43,868 nucleotides of DNA from Nostoc sp. CCCryo 231-06 (GTDB lineage: Bacteria > Cyanobacteriota > Cyanobacteriia > Cyanobacteriales > Nostocaceae): contig JAHCSU010000639.1 in assembly GCA_023522315.1 (NCBI GenBank), forward strand, positions 1 to 43,868, given 5' to 3'. Under the pieces are notes generated by a model that had not been told where the DNA came from, searched no databases, and was given only the letters and a program-made list of their open reading frames with translations. Position numbers and translations under genes: made by a program. Shown piece by piece: positions 1 through 8,788 of this stretch (position 1 is the first letter of the stretch; each line of letters starts with the position of its first letter).

Positions 1-202
1 GAAAAATAATAGATATGTCATTTAGTTTTTTATAGATTTATGCAAGTATATATTGTCAAAATACTATCCAAACTGCCCTTAACTTGAATTCGATCAATCT
101 TCTCTGCAATCCGCTCCAAATTTAGCATGAAGGGATTGGGCATGGAGAAAAGGGCAAAGGAAAAGACTCGTTGCAAGTTCTCACTCAAGTCCCCTTATCT
201 CC

Positions 203-346
203 TCATCCCCCTTTTACTGGAAGTGCAATCACAAACTCAGTTCCCTCACCTAAAGTTGAATTAACAGCGATCGCTAATCCTAATCCTGTTCCCTTACCAA
301 CGGCTTTTGTAGTATACAAATGCTCAAAAATCTTCTGTTTGACATC
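203..346 (-). pseudogene. histidine kinase C-terminal remnant
   Basis: Minus-strand reading gives 47 codons ending in TGA (203-205). The translation contains [23 protein letters not shown] and [17 protein letters not shown], the G1/G2 boxes and terminal strand of a HATPase_c domain. The stretch that normally links LAIA to the [10 protein letters not shown] strand (about a dozen residues, usually HGG-containing) is missing in frame, and nothing upstream continues the kinase. It is therefore a decayed 3' end and not a working gene. The longer plus-strand reading frame over the same bases looks like a shadow. Confidence 0.7.
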
Positions 347-461
347 AATCAAATCAGATTGCTATATATCTTATCCAGATGAGCATGAAGAACAAGAATG
401 GCAAGAAGTCTTTGTTTATTTGTTAGATAATGCGGAACCCTGTGGAGATAGAATTAAGTAG

Positions 462-851
462 GTGGGCGCTAAAAAACACAACTAGATTAAGAAATGTAAA
501 TTGCTTAAAAGCTTATATTCAAAGCGTTTATGGTGCTTTACATAAGTTTACGTAGTTCGGTTTAATTGTGCCTACCTACTTACCACTCTCGCACTGCGTT
601 TCTATCCCGCCTCGGAATAAATTCCGAGTCTCAGCCCTGAACTTCAGTTCTGGGCGGGATTGCCTGTCAGTGTGACAGTTTCACTCTGACAAAAATGTGG
701 GTAGAGAATTTTTCAACTTATGTGTAGATCGTAGCCGCTTGCTCTTAGGGGAGACAAAGCGTAGCTTTGGCGGGGTGGGGTTCTTATTTTTGATTTATGC
801 AAGAGGTCTATTGATATTTGCCAAAAAAGTTTGAGCAATCATTTTTGGACT
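462..851. other. intergenic region with hairpin repeats
   Basis: No gene is supported here. It holds several small palindromes: CTCGGAAT/ATTCCGAG (611-618 / 621-628), an imperfect pair around CCTGAACTTCAGTTCTGG (about 636-653), and GTCAG...CTGAC at about 665-690. At about 748-788 is a half copy of the GGCGGGGTGGGGTTCTT repeat that recurs, with its mirror half, near the other end of the element (15425-15499). Confidence 0.5.
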
Positions 852-1430
852 TCAATCTGGGAAAGCCAACCCAGTCATGGGGTCACGAATATACAACCCT
901 AGCGTGAGACTACGAATCGCTTCATCCCAAACGGGTATTAATTGTTCTGCTTGATCTGCCCAATAATCGAATGTAATCAAGCACTGAATATTCGACCCCA
1001 AAGCAATGCAAGTCCGCGAAAAAGCTTCCCGTGGTTCTTCCTGAGTGTCAATGAACTTCATCTCTGTCCACACAATTCTGGCGGTTTGACGCTTGACGGT
1101 AATAATTTCTCCCTTAGCAATGATGTTGCGGCTGTCGTTTTCCAGGACTTTCTTCAAGGTAGATTTTAAGGGAAACTTGCTCCAATCATTGGGTGGCAGA
1201 GGATTGAAAGATACTTCCAGACAGCAATCATCGTTGGGCGGTTTTTTATCGAGGAACTTAAAAGATTTTTCTTGTGGCTCAAAAACCCAATGCTGAGGAA
1301 CATTGAAGCGAACAGCCCCGCGATTCGCAACAAATATTTTATAGCCTGATGGAGATTCCCAATGATGGTCAGGCTTTAGTTCAAGGGTTTCTTTAATCCA
1401 CTGGAGATTGCTTTTTTTACGCTTTGCCAT
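852..1430 (-). CDS. conserved hypothetical protein (192 aa)
   Basis: I do not recognise a named family. The protein is soluble, with no signal peptide or membrane segment, Trp/Pro-rich, and has a basic start (MAKRKKSNLQW). The start at 1430 is preferred over an in-frame codon at 1508, because the extra 26 residues are Arg-rich and are translated from a variant of the dispersed HIP1-site repeat (about 1458-1490). If the upstream start were used, this would be another gene whose 5' end has been captured by that repeat. It stands alone inside the nifD element. Function unknown. Confidence 0.6.
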   Translation of the reverse strand: MAKRKKSNLQWIKETLELKPDHHWESPSGYKIFVANRGAVRFNVPQHWVFEPQEKSFKFLDKKPPNDDCCLEVSFNPLPPNDWSKFPLKSTLKKVLENDSRNIIAKGEIITVKRQTARIVWTEMKFIDTQEEPREAFSRTCIALGSNIQCLITFDYWADQAEQLIPVWDEAIRSLTLGLYIRDPMTGLAFPD

Positions 1431-1508
1431 AGTGTTTTTGCCAATCTGCTGAAGAGGGCGACGCCGAATAGCCCGTCGTAGACATCGCCTAATTGGGGTC
1501 ATAAACAA

Positions 1509-1800
1509 TCATCAACCTTGTTAATGTTATCAAATTGCTAGTATTTAGTAGCGCTCTTTTATTACTCTTACCAAAAAAAAATTAGAAATATTGATTTTTA
1601 TTCATCGGCTTTATGAATCTATAGGTAAGTTCGGGAGCCACAGTCAACCCAGCAAGCTAAGGTTATCCTTCAGCTTAGGACTGGCGTTGAAGGTTTGGGC
1701 AACCCCCAAGAAGGGGAGGATTTCACCCAGAATATTTTTTTGAACCAGCAAGTGATCGTTAAGAACCTATTTGGCAATTTTGACGGTAAAACTCAACCTT
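1509..1800. other. intergenic region, no feature recognised
   Basis: AT-rich stretch followed by a more GC-rich, partly repetitive piece (about 1625-1730). No gene is supported. A possible leader for the TraX-like gene lies at its right end. Confidence 0.4.
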
Positions 1801-2451
1801 ATGATTAAATTTTCAACTTTTAGCATTAAAATCTTAGCAGCAGTGTTCATGGTTATGGATCATGTGTGCTATTTGCTAATGCCAGACTTTTTAACATTGC
1901 ACTTTATTGGGCGATTGAGCTTTCCCCTCTTTGCATGGCTTCTGGCTAAAGGCGAAAAACACACCCAAAATATGTACCGTTATGGAGGCAGGCTATTAAT
2001 TACAGCAATTATATCTCAGCCAATCTATACTGTTGTTTTCCAAAAGTTCTCACTTAATATTCTCTTTACGCTTCTTCTTGGACTTGTAATGTTGCGCTTA
2101 GTAAGGCTTTGTCCGCAATTATGGCAGCAATTAATAATTACTGGATTGTGTGCAGCAGTTTCTGAGGTCTTGGGCTTTGAGTATGGAGGATATGGGATTG
2201 GAGTAATTTTATTGATGTCTTTAATAGACAAACTCAATCCCATAATATGGTTGCTCTACTGGTGTATCTTGCACTTTATTTTAGTAATTCTATCTATAAA
2301 TTATATATTTCAAATTTGGGCAATTTTTGCAGCATTCATTGTTTTTCAATTCAATGGTAGACAAGGTTCATGGGCTAGATGGTTTTATGTGTTCTACCCG
2401 GCTCATTTAATAATTTTAGGTGTAATCAATTATTTAATACAGTCCAGGTAG
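1801..2451 (+). CDS. TraX-like integral membrane protein
   Basis: Predicted polytopic inner-membrane protein of 216 aa. The pattern MVMDHVCYLL near residue 20, HFIGRLSFPLFAWLLAKG near 40 and a Tyr/Phe-rich C-terminal YPAHLIILGVINYL matches the TraX family. TraX was first described as the F-pilin acetylase, but most chromosomal members have no known substrate. About six to seven hydrophobic segments cover nearly the whole length. The ATG at 1801 is chosen because the family usually begins close to the first membrane helix; an upstream TTG at 1771 would add ten residues. It lies alone in the nifD element, with no pilus or conjugation genes beside it. Confidence 0.65.
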   Translation: MIKFSTFSIKILAAVFMVMDHVCYLLMPDFLTLHFIGRLSFPLFAWLLAKGEKHTQNMYRYGGRLLITAIISQPIYTVVFQKFSLNILFTLLLGLVMLRLVRLCPQLWQQLIITGLCAAVSEVLGFEYGGYGIGVILLMSLIDKLNPIIWLLYWCILHFILVILSINYIFQIWAIFAAFIVFQFNGRQGSWARWFYVFYPAHLIILGVINYLIQSR

Positions 2452-3112
2452 GATTTACGATTTGATAAGCGATATTTACGACGGGCTATGACACTCGATA
2501 GCGCAGAGCGAGGTACGAGCGTCTGACTGAAGCTAAAATAATGAACTCATATTACGCAAAAAGATTGAGCCAGAACTATCCCTTAACTAAAGGGCGATCG
2601 CAAAAAATTTGTAACTTGCATTTTACTAATAAACGAACCGAGAGCTTGCATTAGACAGACTTCACTTTATTTAGCCCAACCTACGGCTAAACATAAATCT
2701 GCTGCAACCCATACAGTAATTAAAAAAACTAATTTCAGCAATTACCAAATTCTATTTTTCTTGCCGAAAAATTTCAAAACCTAGATATATTTATATCCAG
2801 AGATAGATGCTATATAGTTAAATATATTTCTTTAGAAGGATATCTTTTTTTAAAATCACTGTTATAGATCATGAGTTGAAACTAAATAGTAGATATACAT
2901 TTCATTCAATGATATTCATCAGATAAATCTTAGAAATCTTAGTCTTTTGTTAATGTTTACCAGCTATGATGGCAGAGTCGTGAATAATAATTCGGATTTA
3001 AATATCTAGGGATAATTGTGTCATCCAGGAAAAATCCCCTAGATTTATCCCCCAAGCTGCAAAATGTAGCCGAAAGCAACTACTGAATAGGTAAATCTTT
3101 AAGGTAATAAGC
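2452..3112. other. long intergenic region upstream of the OCP gene
   Basis: No coding sequence is seen in these 660 bp. The left part holds a degraded copy of the dispersed palindromic repeat (about 2476-2525). The right half is strongly AT-rich and probably carries the promoter and leader of the orange carotenoid protein gene. No clear regulatory motif could be assigned. Confidence 0.4.
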
Positions 3113-4072
3113 ATGAATTATACTATCGAGTCCGCACGGAATATTTTTTCTAGCACTCAAGTGGCAGATGCTGTTCCAGCCACTACAGCAATGTTTGCTG
3201 AACTCAACATTGACGATCAGTTGGCATTTCTCTGGTATGCCTACGCTGAACTAGGTCGTACAATAACTCCAGCTGCTCCCGGAAAAGCAAATCTCCAATT
3301 AATGGAAGGTATATTCAACGACATTAAGCGGATGTCTCATGAAGAACAAACGCAATTAATGAAAGATTTAGCGAGTAATGCTGACATTCCCATCAGCCGT
3401 TCTTATGCATACTTTGGTGTCAACGCCAAATTGGGATTCTGGTGGCAGTTAGGAGAGTGGATGAAACAGGGTATCGTCGCTCCTATGCCAGCTGGCTATC
3501 AAATGTCAACCCAAGTAAAAGCAGTGCTAGAAGCTGTTCAGAGAATCGATCAGAGTCAGCAAATTACTGTACTACGCAATACTGTAGTAAATATGGGGTT
3601 TGATCCGTCTCTGGGTGATAACAAACAGGCAGAAGTCATAAACTTTAAATTCCCGCGTGCATCCCTAAGTCCCCAATTTACTATTGAGGGAGTTACAGAA
3701 CTAACGGTGCTGAAATACATTGAAGCTATGAATGCAGATGACTTTGAAGCTGCTGTTGCTTTATTTGCTAACAATGGTGCGCTGCAACCACCTTTCCAAA
3801 AACCAATTGTTGGTCAAGAGGCAATCACTTCCTACCTACGAGATGAAGGACAAGGGTTAGTGATGAAGCCAACCAAAGGTGTTTCGGAAACTATAGAAGA
3901 TGGTTACACACAGCATAAAGTTACTGGTACGGTCGAAACTCCTTGGTTTGGAGGTAATGTTGGGATGAACATAGCTTGGCGATTTTTACTCGATCCTCAA
4001 GGTAAAATTTACTTTGTGGCTATTGACTTACTTGCTTCTCCCAAAGAACTGCTTAACCTAACTCGCAAGTAA
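3113..4072 (+). CDS. ocp: orange carotenoid protein (full length)
   Basis: Soluble blue-light photoreceptor that binds a ketocarotenoid and, when light-activated, quenches phycobilisome energy. The 319 aa carry both domains: helical N-terminal domain (about 1-165) and NTF2-like C-terminal domain (about 190-317), joined by a linker. Residues known to matter in OCP are present: Y44, W110, R155 (salt-bridge partner of the C-terminal Glu, here E245), and the carotenoid-binding pair Y202 and W289. The C-terminus keeps the characteristic AIDLLASPKELL. All this predicts a working photoprotective protein and not an isolated helical-carotenoid paralogue. No fluorescence recovery protein gene is nearby. 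The gene lies inside the nifD element and would be lost from heterocysts. Which OCP clade it belongs to cannot be told by eye. Confidence 0.95.
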   Translation: MNYTIESARNIFSSTQVADAVPATTAMFAELNIDDQLAFLWYAYAELGRTITPAAPGKANLQLMEGIFNDIKRMSHEEQTQLMKDLASNADIPISRSYAYFGVNAKLGFWWQLGEWMKQGIVAPMPAGYQMSTQVKAVLEAVQRIDQSQQITVLRNTVVNMGFDPSLGDNKQAEVINFKFPRASLSPQFTIEGVTELTVLKYIEAMNADDFEAAVALFANNGALQPPFQKPIVGQEAITSYLRDEGQGLVMKPTKGVSETIEDGYTQHKVTGTVETPWFGGNVGMNIAWRFLLDPQGKIYFVAIDLLASPKELLNLTRK

Positions 4073-4286
4073 AATTTCTTTGCTTTCTTAAATTGCGCTT
4101 GTCTAAGATGATGTTTTAAAAGATTTTTTGACTCTCATAGTTAGCAAAGCATTGCATCTTATTACATAGCTAAAATATGAATTTGGCGTTGTAATAACCC
4201 TGCCAGAAGTGCAAAATTGTAACTTTCGGGGCTTTTAAAACATCCTCTAAGCGGCATAACGCTTATCAAATAAAATCTCAATCAAT

Positions 4287-4309
4287 GCTCGGTTCACTTA
4301 GAACCGAGC
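4287..4309. repeat. 9-bp stem hairpin downstream of ocp
   Basis: GCTCGGTTC (4287-4295) and GAACCGAGC (4301-4309) form a perfect 9-bp stem with a 5-base loop. The following bases (TTTAGTC) are a poor U-tract, so it is a possible but weak terminator for the ocp transcript. The surrounding region 4073-4541 has no gene. It also contains an 11-bp inverted pair, GCATAACGCTT (about 4255-4265) and AAGCGTTATGC (about 4491-4501). Confidence 0.5.
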
Positions 4310-4541
4310 TTTAGTCAAATGTAGGCAAACTAGTACCGCAAGGCGGAAGTCAAAATGAATACAGCGTAAGAGTTTATATTGATTTGGAATGGGTGGTTTA
4401 TTTACGCCGTGCTGTACTAGTGTAAATTGGAAATTGGCTGTTCACTCAAATCAACGTCAACCACGTTTCCCAGTGTTGCTGATTTAAACAAGCGTTATGC
4501 TGCCGCGTTATTCTCCGTCAATTTTGACTCAGAATAACAAC

Positions 4542-4915
4542 TTATCGTAAAAAGTTTAGTGCATCTGGCTGCTTTAGATGATCGACTTCCCCTATTCTCT
4601 GCATCCAGTCTCGTCTAAGTTGGGTACGTTCCATAGTTGTGCCAAACTCATCAATCCAAACATCTGAAGCAACTTCCTGTAAGAAAATCTGCCATTCAGT
4701 ACGGACACCTTCAGCACGTAATACCCGATCAACAAATTCTTCCACAATAGCGAAGCCTGCTTGAATTGGTTCTTTTAAGAGAGTCTTAAGTTCTTTTTCA
4801 CAGTTGTTAACTGCTTCAGCTTGAGCTTTAGAGAGATTATTTACAATTTTCTCAGCAGGGGAAGATGTATGTATTCCTCCTGTCTTTATATCTTCTATCC
4901 ATTTGCATAGTTAAT
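4542..4915 (-). pseudogene. fragment of an unknown helical protein
   Basis: A minus-strand frame stays open from a stop at about 4917 to the stop at 4542 (about 123 codons), but the only ATG/GTG starts lie well inside it. The translation is mostly helical and charged (EKIVNNLSKAQAEAVNNCEK, then WIDEFGTTMERTQLRRDWMQ), consistent with one protein that has lost its 5' end. A short 67-residue product from the internal GTG at 4745 is the other possibility. I do not recognise the family. To the right, 4920-5261 has no gene but holds a nested array of the dispersed palindromic repeat (about 5021-5116). Confidence 0.45.
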
Positions 4916-5020
4916 GACATAGCTTATTGTCCTTCACTAAACTTGATTTGAGAAGTATTGAGTAGTTCTATAGCTGAGTATTCCCAACAACATACATAAT
5001 TTTGTCAAACCCAAATAATT

Positions 5021-5116
5021 GCGTAGGCGCAGCCCGCACTTCTCTACGAGAGGCTGCGCCCTAAGCGTAGCTATGCCGCAGGCTTTACGACAAGCTCAGT
5101 GACCATCGTAGACATG
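5021..5116. repeat. nested dispersed palindromic repeats
   Basis: The stretch begins GCGTAGGCGCAGCCCGC, the same family as the HIP1-site insertions elsewhere in the window, and continues through the self-complementary CTTCTCTACGAGAG and CGTAGCTATGCCGCAGGC to CATCGTAGACATGG. Its length and order suggest that one repeat copy has been entered by another. It lies upstream of the histidine kinase gene. Confidence 0.55.
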
Positions 5117-5261
5117 GCTGTTTTATCAAATTTTTATCGGTTAGTAGTTGCATAGTATAACGCACCCTACAGTTTGACAAAAAAATTTAAAAAAAGGTGA
5201 GTATGTGGGCATCTTGGGAACTATATAAGTAAATCAGATTAGCATCAACTTTTAGTTCTCA

Positions 5262-7475
5262 ATGAAATCTCCCTATTTTAGCAAAGTTAAAGCGTTCTCA
5301 TTACAGATTGTTCTTGTTGTTCCCTTCCTTATCCAAATTTTTGGAGCGGTCAGTTTAGTGGGTTATTTGTCCTTTAAAAATGGGCAAAAAGCAGTTAATG
5401 ACCTAGCAGAGCAGTTGATGGAGCGCACAAGTGACGTAGTGGATGAACATTTTAAGTCTTATCTTTCCATTCCGCAAACGCTTAATCAGATCAATGCAGC
5501 TGCCATCCACAGGGGAATATTAGATGTGCGCGTAGGCGGAGCCAGCCGTAGGCATCGCAAAACCCTTGGCAAGTATTTCTGGGATCAAATGCAGGCGTAT
5601 GACCTAACTTATATTGGTATCGGACTAACAACGGGTGAAGGGCTGGGAGCCGCTCGTTATGATGGTAAGACAACTACCATTGATGATTGGACTGCCAAGC
5701 CTCAAAACAATATCTACACTTACGCTACCGATAATCAAGGCAATCGAACTCAGATCAATGCTCGGTGGACTTGGAACAATTTTAGTGAACCTTGGTACAC
5801 CAAACCCATCGCTGCTGGTAAACCTATTTGGGCAAAGATTATAACTGCAAATTTTCCGACGGGCCCCTACATTGCTGCCTCTGCCAGTCGTCCAATCTAT
5901 GATTCTCAAAATCGCTTACTAGGAATGATTGCCTGCGATATCCATCTGTTGAAACTCAGCGATTTTTTACGCAGTTTAGAGATTAGTAAGTCTGGGCGGG
6001 TGTTCCTTCTGGAGCAAGATGGCACATTAGTCGCCAGTTCAGGCAAAGAGAAGCCTTTTACTCTCGTCAATCAGGAGATCCGGCGATTGCGGGCGATTAA
6101 CAGCTCTGACCCAATAATCCAAAACATTGCTAGACACCTCCAAACCTCCAACGGGTTTGCCTCCATCAACGAACAGAAAGATTTTCAGCTTGAGATGCAA
6201 GGAGAACGGCATTTTATCAGTGCTTTACGTTGGCGTGACGAGTATGGTTTGAATTGGCTGATGGTAATAAGTGTGCCAGAAAACACATTCATGGAGCAAA
6301 TCAACGCCAACACGCGAACCACGATTGCCCTTTGTTTTGCCGCATTGGTTCTTGCTTCAGTAATGGGCGTGTTGACCTCCCATTGGATTGTACGCCCGAT
6401 TCTGCGCCTAAATAGGGCAAGTGAGGCAATGGCATCTGGCAATTTAGCTCAGACAGTAAAAATTAGTGGCATTAGAGAACTTGATACCTTGTCCAACTCT
6501 TTCAACCACATGGCAGGGCAACTGCACGAATCGTTTACTGCTTTAGAGAAAAGCAAGGAAGAACTAGAAGATCGGGTAGAAGAACGCACCACTGAACTCA
6601 AAAATACATTAAGCGAATTGCAGCGCACTCAATCTCAAGTTATTCAAAGTGAAAAAATGTCTAGTCTTGGTCAACTAGTCGCCGGAGTTGCCCATGAGAT
6701 CAATAATCCAGTCAACTTTATTCATGCCAACCTCGACTATGTGCAGGAATATACCCAGCATTTATTAGCGCTTATGCAGTTGTATCAGCAGCATGATTCT
6801 AACCCTGCTCCTGAAATTAAAACCGCCATTGAAGATATGGATCTGGAGTTTTTGCAGTCAGACTTGCCAAAAATGCTGTCTTCTATGAAAGTCGGCACCG
6901 ATCGCATTTGCCAAATTGTACTGTCTTTGCGGAATTTCTCTCGCACCGACGAAGCGGAATTTAAAAGCGTTGATATTCATGAAGGCATCGACAGTACTCT
7001 AATGATTTTGCAACACCGTCTCAAAGCTAAACCAGAACAACCTGACATTGAAGTGATCAAAGACTATGGCAATCTACCCCTAATAGAATGCTATGCCGGA
7101 CAACTCAACCAGGTGTTTATGAATATTTTAGTGAATGCAATTGATGCCTTAGAAGAAAGCAATGCCTTGCGTACTTATCAGGAGATTAAGAACAATCCTA
7201 GTCAAATTAGGATTCGCACATCGGTAGTTAATTCAACGTGGTTAGAAGTGGCGATCGCTGATAACGGAGTCGGTATTTCTAAAGAATTTCAGCAACGAAT
7301 ATTCGATCCCTTTTTCACCACCAAACCCGTTGGCAAAGGAACCGGAATGGGTATGTCCATCAGCTACCAAATTATCACAGAAAAACATGGCGGCAAACTG
7401 GAGTGCTTCTCAACTTCGGGAGTTGGAACTGAGTTTATCATTCAAATTCCTCTCCGGCTCAAAGTTCACGTTTAA
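5262..7475 (+). CDS. membrane-bound sensor histidine kinase (Cache-HAMP-HisKA-HATPase)
   Basis: Predicted 737-aa two-component sensor. Order: transmembrane helix at about 12-36, extracytoplasmic Cache-like sensor region (about 40-345), second membrane helix (about 352-373), HAMP (about 374-427), coiled coil (about 428-465), then HisKA with the phospho-acceptor in VAGVAHEINNP (H478). The ATP-binding domain has an N box (NILVNAIDALEE), G1 (ADNGVGI), F box (IFDPFFTTKP) and G2 (GKGTGMGM). Codons 91-97 are a 21-bp insertion of the dispersed repeat (5533-5553) lying in frame in the sensor region. No response regulator is adjacent, so the partner and signal are unknown. The shoulder sequence GKGTG matches the remnant at 203-346, which may be a decayed relative. 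Confidence 0.9.
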   Translation: MKSPYFSKVKAFSLQIVLVVPFLIQIFGAVSLVGYLSFKNGQKAVNDLAEQLMERTSDVVDEHFKSYLSIPQTLNQINAAAIHRGILDVRVGGASRRHRKTLGKYFWDQMQAYDLTYIGIGLTTGEGLGAARYDGKTTTIDDWTAKPQNNIYTYATDNQGNRTQINARWTWNNFSEPWYTKPIAAGKPIWAKIITANFPTGPYIAASASRPIYDSQNRLLGMIACDIHLLKLSDFLRSLEISKSGRVFLLEQDGTLVASSGKEKPFTLVNQEIRRLRAINSSDPIIQNIARHLQTSNGFASINEQKDFQLEMQGERHFISALRWRDEYGLNWLMVISVPENTFMEQINANTRTTIALCFAALVLASVMGVLTSHWIVRPILRLNRASEAMASGNLAQTVKISGIRELDTLSNSFNHMAGQLHESFTALEKSKEELEDRVEERTTELKNTLSELQRTQSQVIQSEKMSSLGQLVAGVAHEINNPVNFIHANLDYVQEYTQHLLALMQLYQQHDSNPAPEIKTAIEDMDLEFLQSDLPKMLSSMKVGTDRICQIVLSLRNFSRTDEAEFKSVDIHEGIDSTLMILQHRLKAKPEQPDIEVIKDYGNLPLIECYAGQLNQVFMNILVNAIDALEESNALRTYQEIKNNPSQIRIRTSVVNSTWLEVAIADNGVGISKEFQQRIFDPFFTTKPVGKGTGMGMSISYQIITEKHGGKLECFSTSGVGTEFIIQIPLRLKVHV
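5533..5553. repeat. 21-bp insertion in a HIP1 site, in frame in the histidine kinase
   Basis: The flanks are GCG on the left (5530-5532) and ATCGC on the right (5554-5558). Removing exactly 21 bp restores GCGATCGC and keeps the reading frame. The insert encodes seven codons without a stop in this frame. Confidence 0.75.
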
Positions 7476-7905
7476 GTATAATTTGATATTTATATACTAA
7501 TTTGACATTGGGTAAAGTTTTTAAGTAGGCGATGTCTACGACGGGCTACGCCTACGCAGCTTGAATATCACTTAAGATATCTTGATACTTTACTTGTTGA
7601 TAGTATTCCAACCCCAGCCTATAGCTTTCTGGACTAAACCCAACATCTTCAGCGCTAAAATCAGCCTCAAAACCGGGAGCAATACGTTGATACATTGCCG
7701 GAGCTATTGCTACGTATCCTTGTTTGGCGATTAATTCTGTAATATCTCGAATATTACTATTGATTCCAAAAATTTCTGGAAAGACTATAATCGCGCCAAA
7801 AGTCCCGTTTTGTGATGGTTGAGCTAAGTAAGCATCGATTTCTAAGTCATCGTTGGGTACTTTGACATAGGAGGTGTTAATTTCGATGTTTGTTGTTTCT
7901 AGCAT
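7476..7905 (-). pseudogene. dienelactone hydrolase family, broken by repeat insertion
   Basis: The first 117 codons (7552-7905) match the N-terminal half of the dienelactone hydrolase family, alpha/beta hydrolases of about 240 aa. Visible pieces are an EIFGINSNIRD motif and GYVAIAPAMY. The frame then meets two in-frame TAG codons supplied by the 21-bp repeat (7534-7554). Beyond the repeat the same frame resumes with IAYLKTLPNVK, the expected continuation in this family, before similarity fades. The catalytic Cys/Asp/His region is absent. The gene is therefore a truncated remnant in which the repeat insertion supplies the break. Confidence 0.8.
7534..7554. repeat. 21-bp insertion in a HIP1 site within the hydrolase remnant
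   Basis: GCGAT (7529-7533) and CGC (7555-7557) flank a 21-bp insert. Its removal restores GCGATCGC and a continuous frame reading DIQAAIAYLK on the minus strand. In this frame the insert carries TAG twice. Confidence 0.75.
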
Positions 7906-8155
7906 CTTTGTTTCGGCTGATTTTATACCAACTCATTTATTCTGACTGTTTTTCGACACAGACGGGCACAAACATCAGAAGTATTGCTCTCCTCACCTCA
8001 ACCATGACTTTACAGCTATGAGCAGATCAGATAAATTTCTAACTTTTGAATGGATACCATCTCAAACTTCTGGAAGATTCCAAGGGTTTTTGATTTGTGC
8101 GACCTTACATAAAGTAAGCATAAAGACTCAAAATTAATAACCAGAAGAAAAAACA

Positions 8156-8695
8156 ATGCCAGATCAAAGTTTTAGAACAAATATTCCAGAAGTTGACCCA
8201 ACGGAGATTGAAGATACTCGAACTGCGATCGCCGACGAACATCGCTCGTTTCTGGAAAAGGTGATAGTTAAAGCTGGATTTGCAGATCCTTATGATGCAA
8301 GAGACTTTACCGAAGTTGTGTTTCGGGTTATGCGCGACTTAATGACCACAGAAGCAAGCGATCGCGTCGAGGCAGAACTGCATACAGAGGCTATACCTAC
8401 AGATGAAAAAGCACTCCAGTTTGAAGTGTCTGATCTCTGGAAAGACACCAATCCCATTGTGGGATTTTTGAGCCGGGTTCGTCCACCCTGGCAAGGTCCA
8501 GGTATCTTCAAGATCAATTCTGATCGCTTCCTGTTCCGAGTTGCCAATGAAGGAGGACTTCCAGCGACCATCGAGCGAGAACAGGCAGTTAAAGCGGTGT
8601 TTTCTGCCACCAAAGACGAACTTTCCGAAGAGCGGATTCAAGAAATTGCTAGCTGGCTGCCTGATCGTGTACGCGAACTTTGGGAGCAAGCTTAA
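8156..8695 (+). CDS. DUF2267 family protein (179 aa)
   Basis: Small acidic soluble protein matching the DUF2267 pattern: two related helical modules, the first with FLEKVIVKAGFADPYDARDFTEVVFRVMRDLM and the second with EQAVKAVFSATKDEL...EIASWLPDRVRELW. The biochemical role of the family is not known. The start has a purine-rich AGAAGAAAA upstream. A terminator hairpin follows the stop. It stands alone on the plus strand inside the nifD element. Confidence 0.75.
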   Translation: MPDQSFRTNIPEVDPTEIEDTRTAIADEHRSFLEKVIVKAGFADPYDARDFTEVVFRVMRDLMTTEASDRVEAELHTEAIPTDEKALQFEVSDLWKDTNPIVGFLSRVRPPWQGPGIFKINSDRFLFRVANEGGLPATIEREQAVKAVFSATKDELSEERIQEIASWLPDRVRELWEQA

Positions 8696-8717
8696 TTAGA
8701 AGTATAAAAAAAGTCAA

Positions 8718-8755
8718 GTCTGTTTGCGACTAATCATCACAAACAGGCTTTTTAT
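8718..8755 (+). terminator. rho-independent terminator after DUF2267 gene
   Basis: CTGTTTG (8720-8726) pairs with CAAACAG (8740-8746), followed by GCTTTTTAT. The position 20-60 bp after the stop codon fits termination of the DUF2267 transcript. Confidence 0.75.
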
Positions 8756-8788
8756 ATAATAGATTTGATGTGAATTTATGCTTCAAAG

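Noticed and set aside
171-461. 96-codon plus-strand reading frame
   Set aside because: The antisense strand reads a clear histidine-kinase C-terminus over most of it; the plus-strand protein is Pro/Val-rich with no family resemblance.
4255-4501. GCATAACGCTT ... AAGCGTTATGC as an attC site
   Set aside because: The 11-bp arms are 225 bp apart, longer than usual attC sites, and no inner L-box pairing was found.
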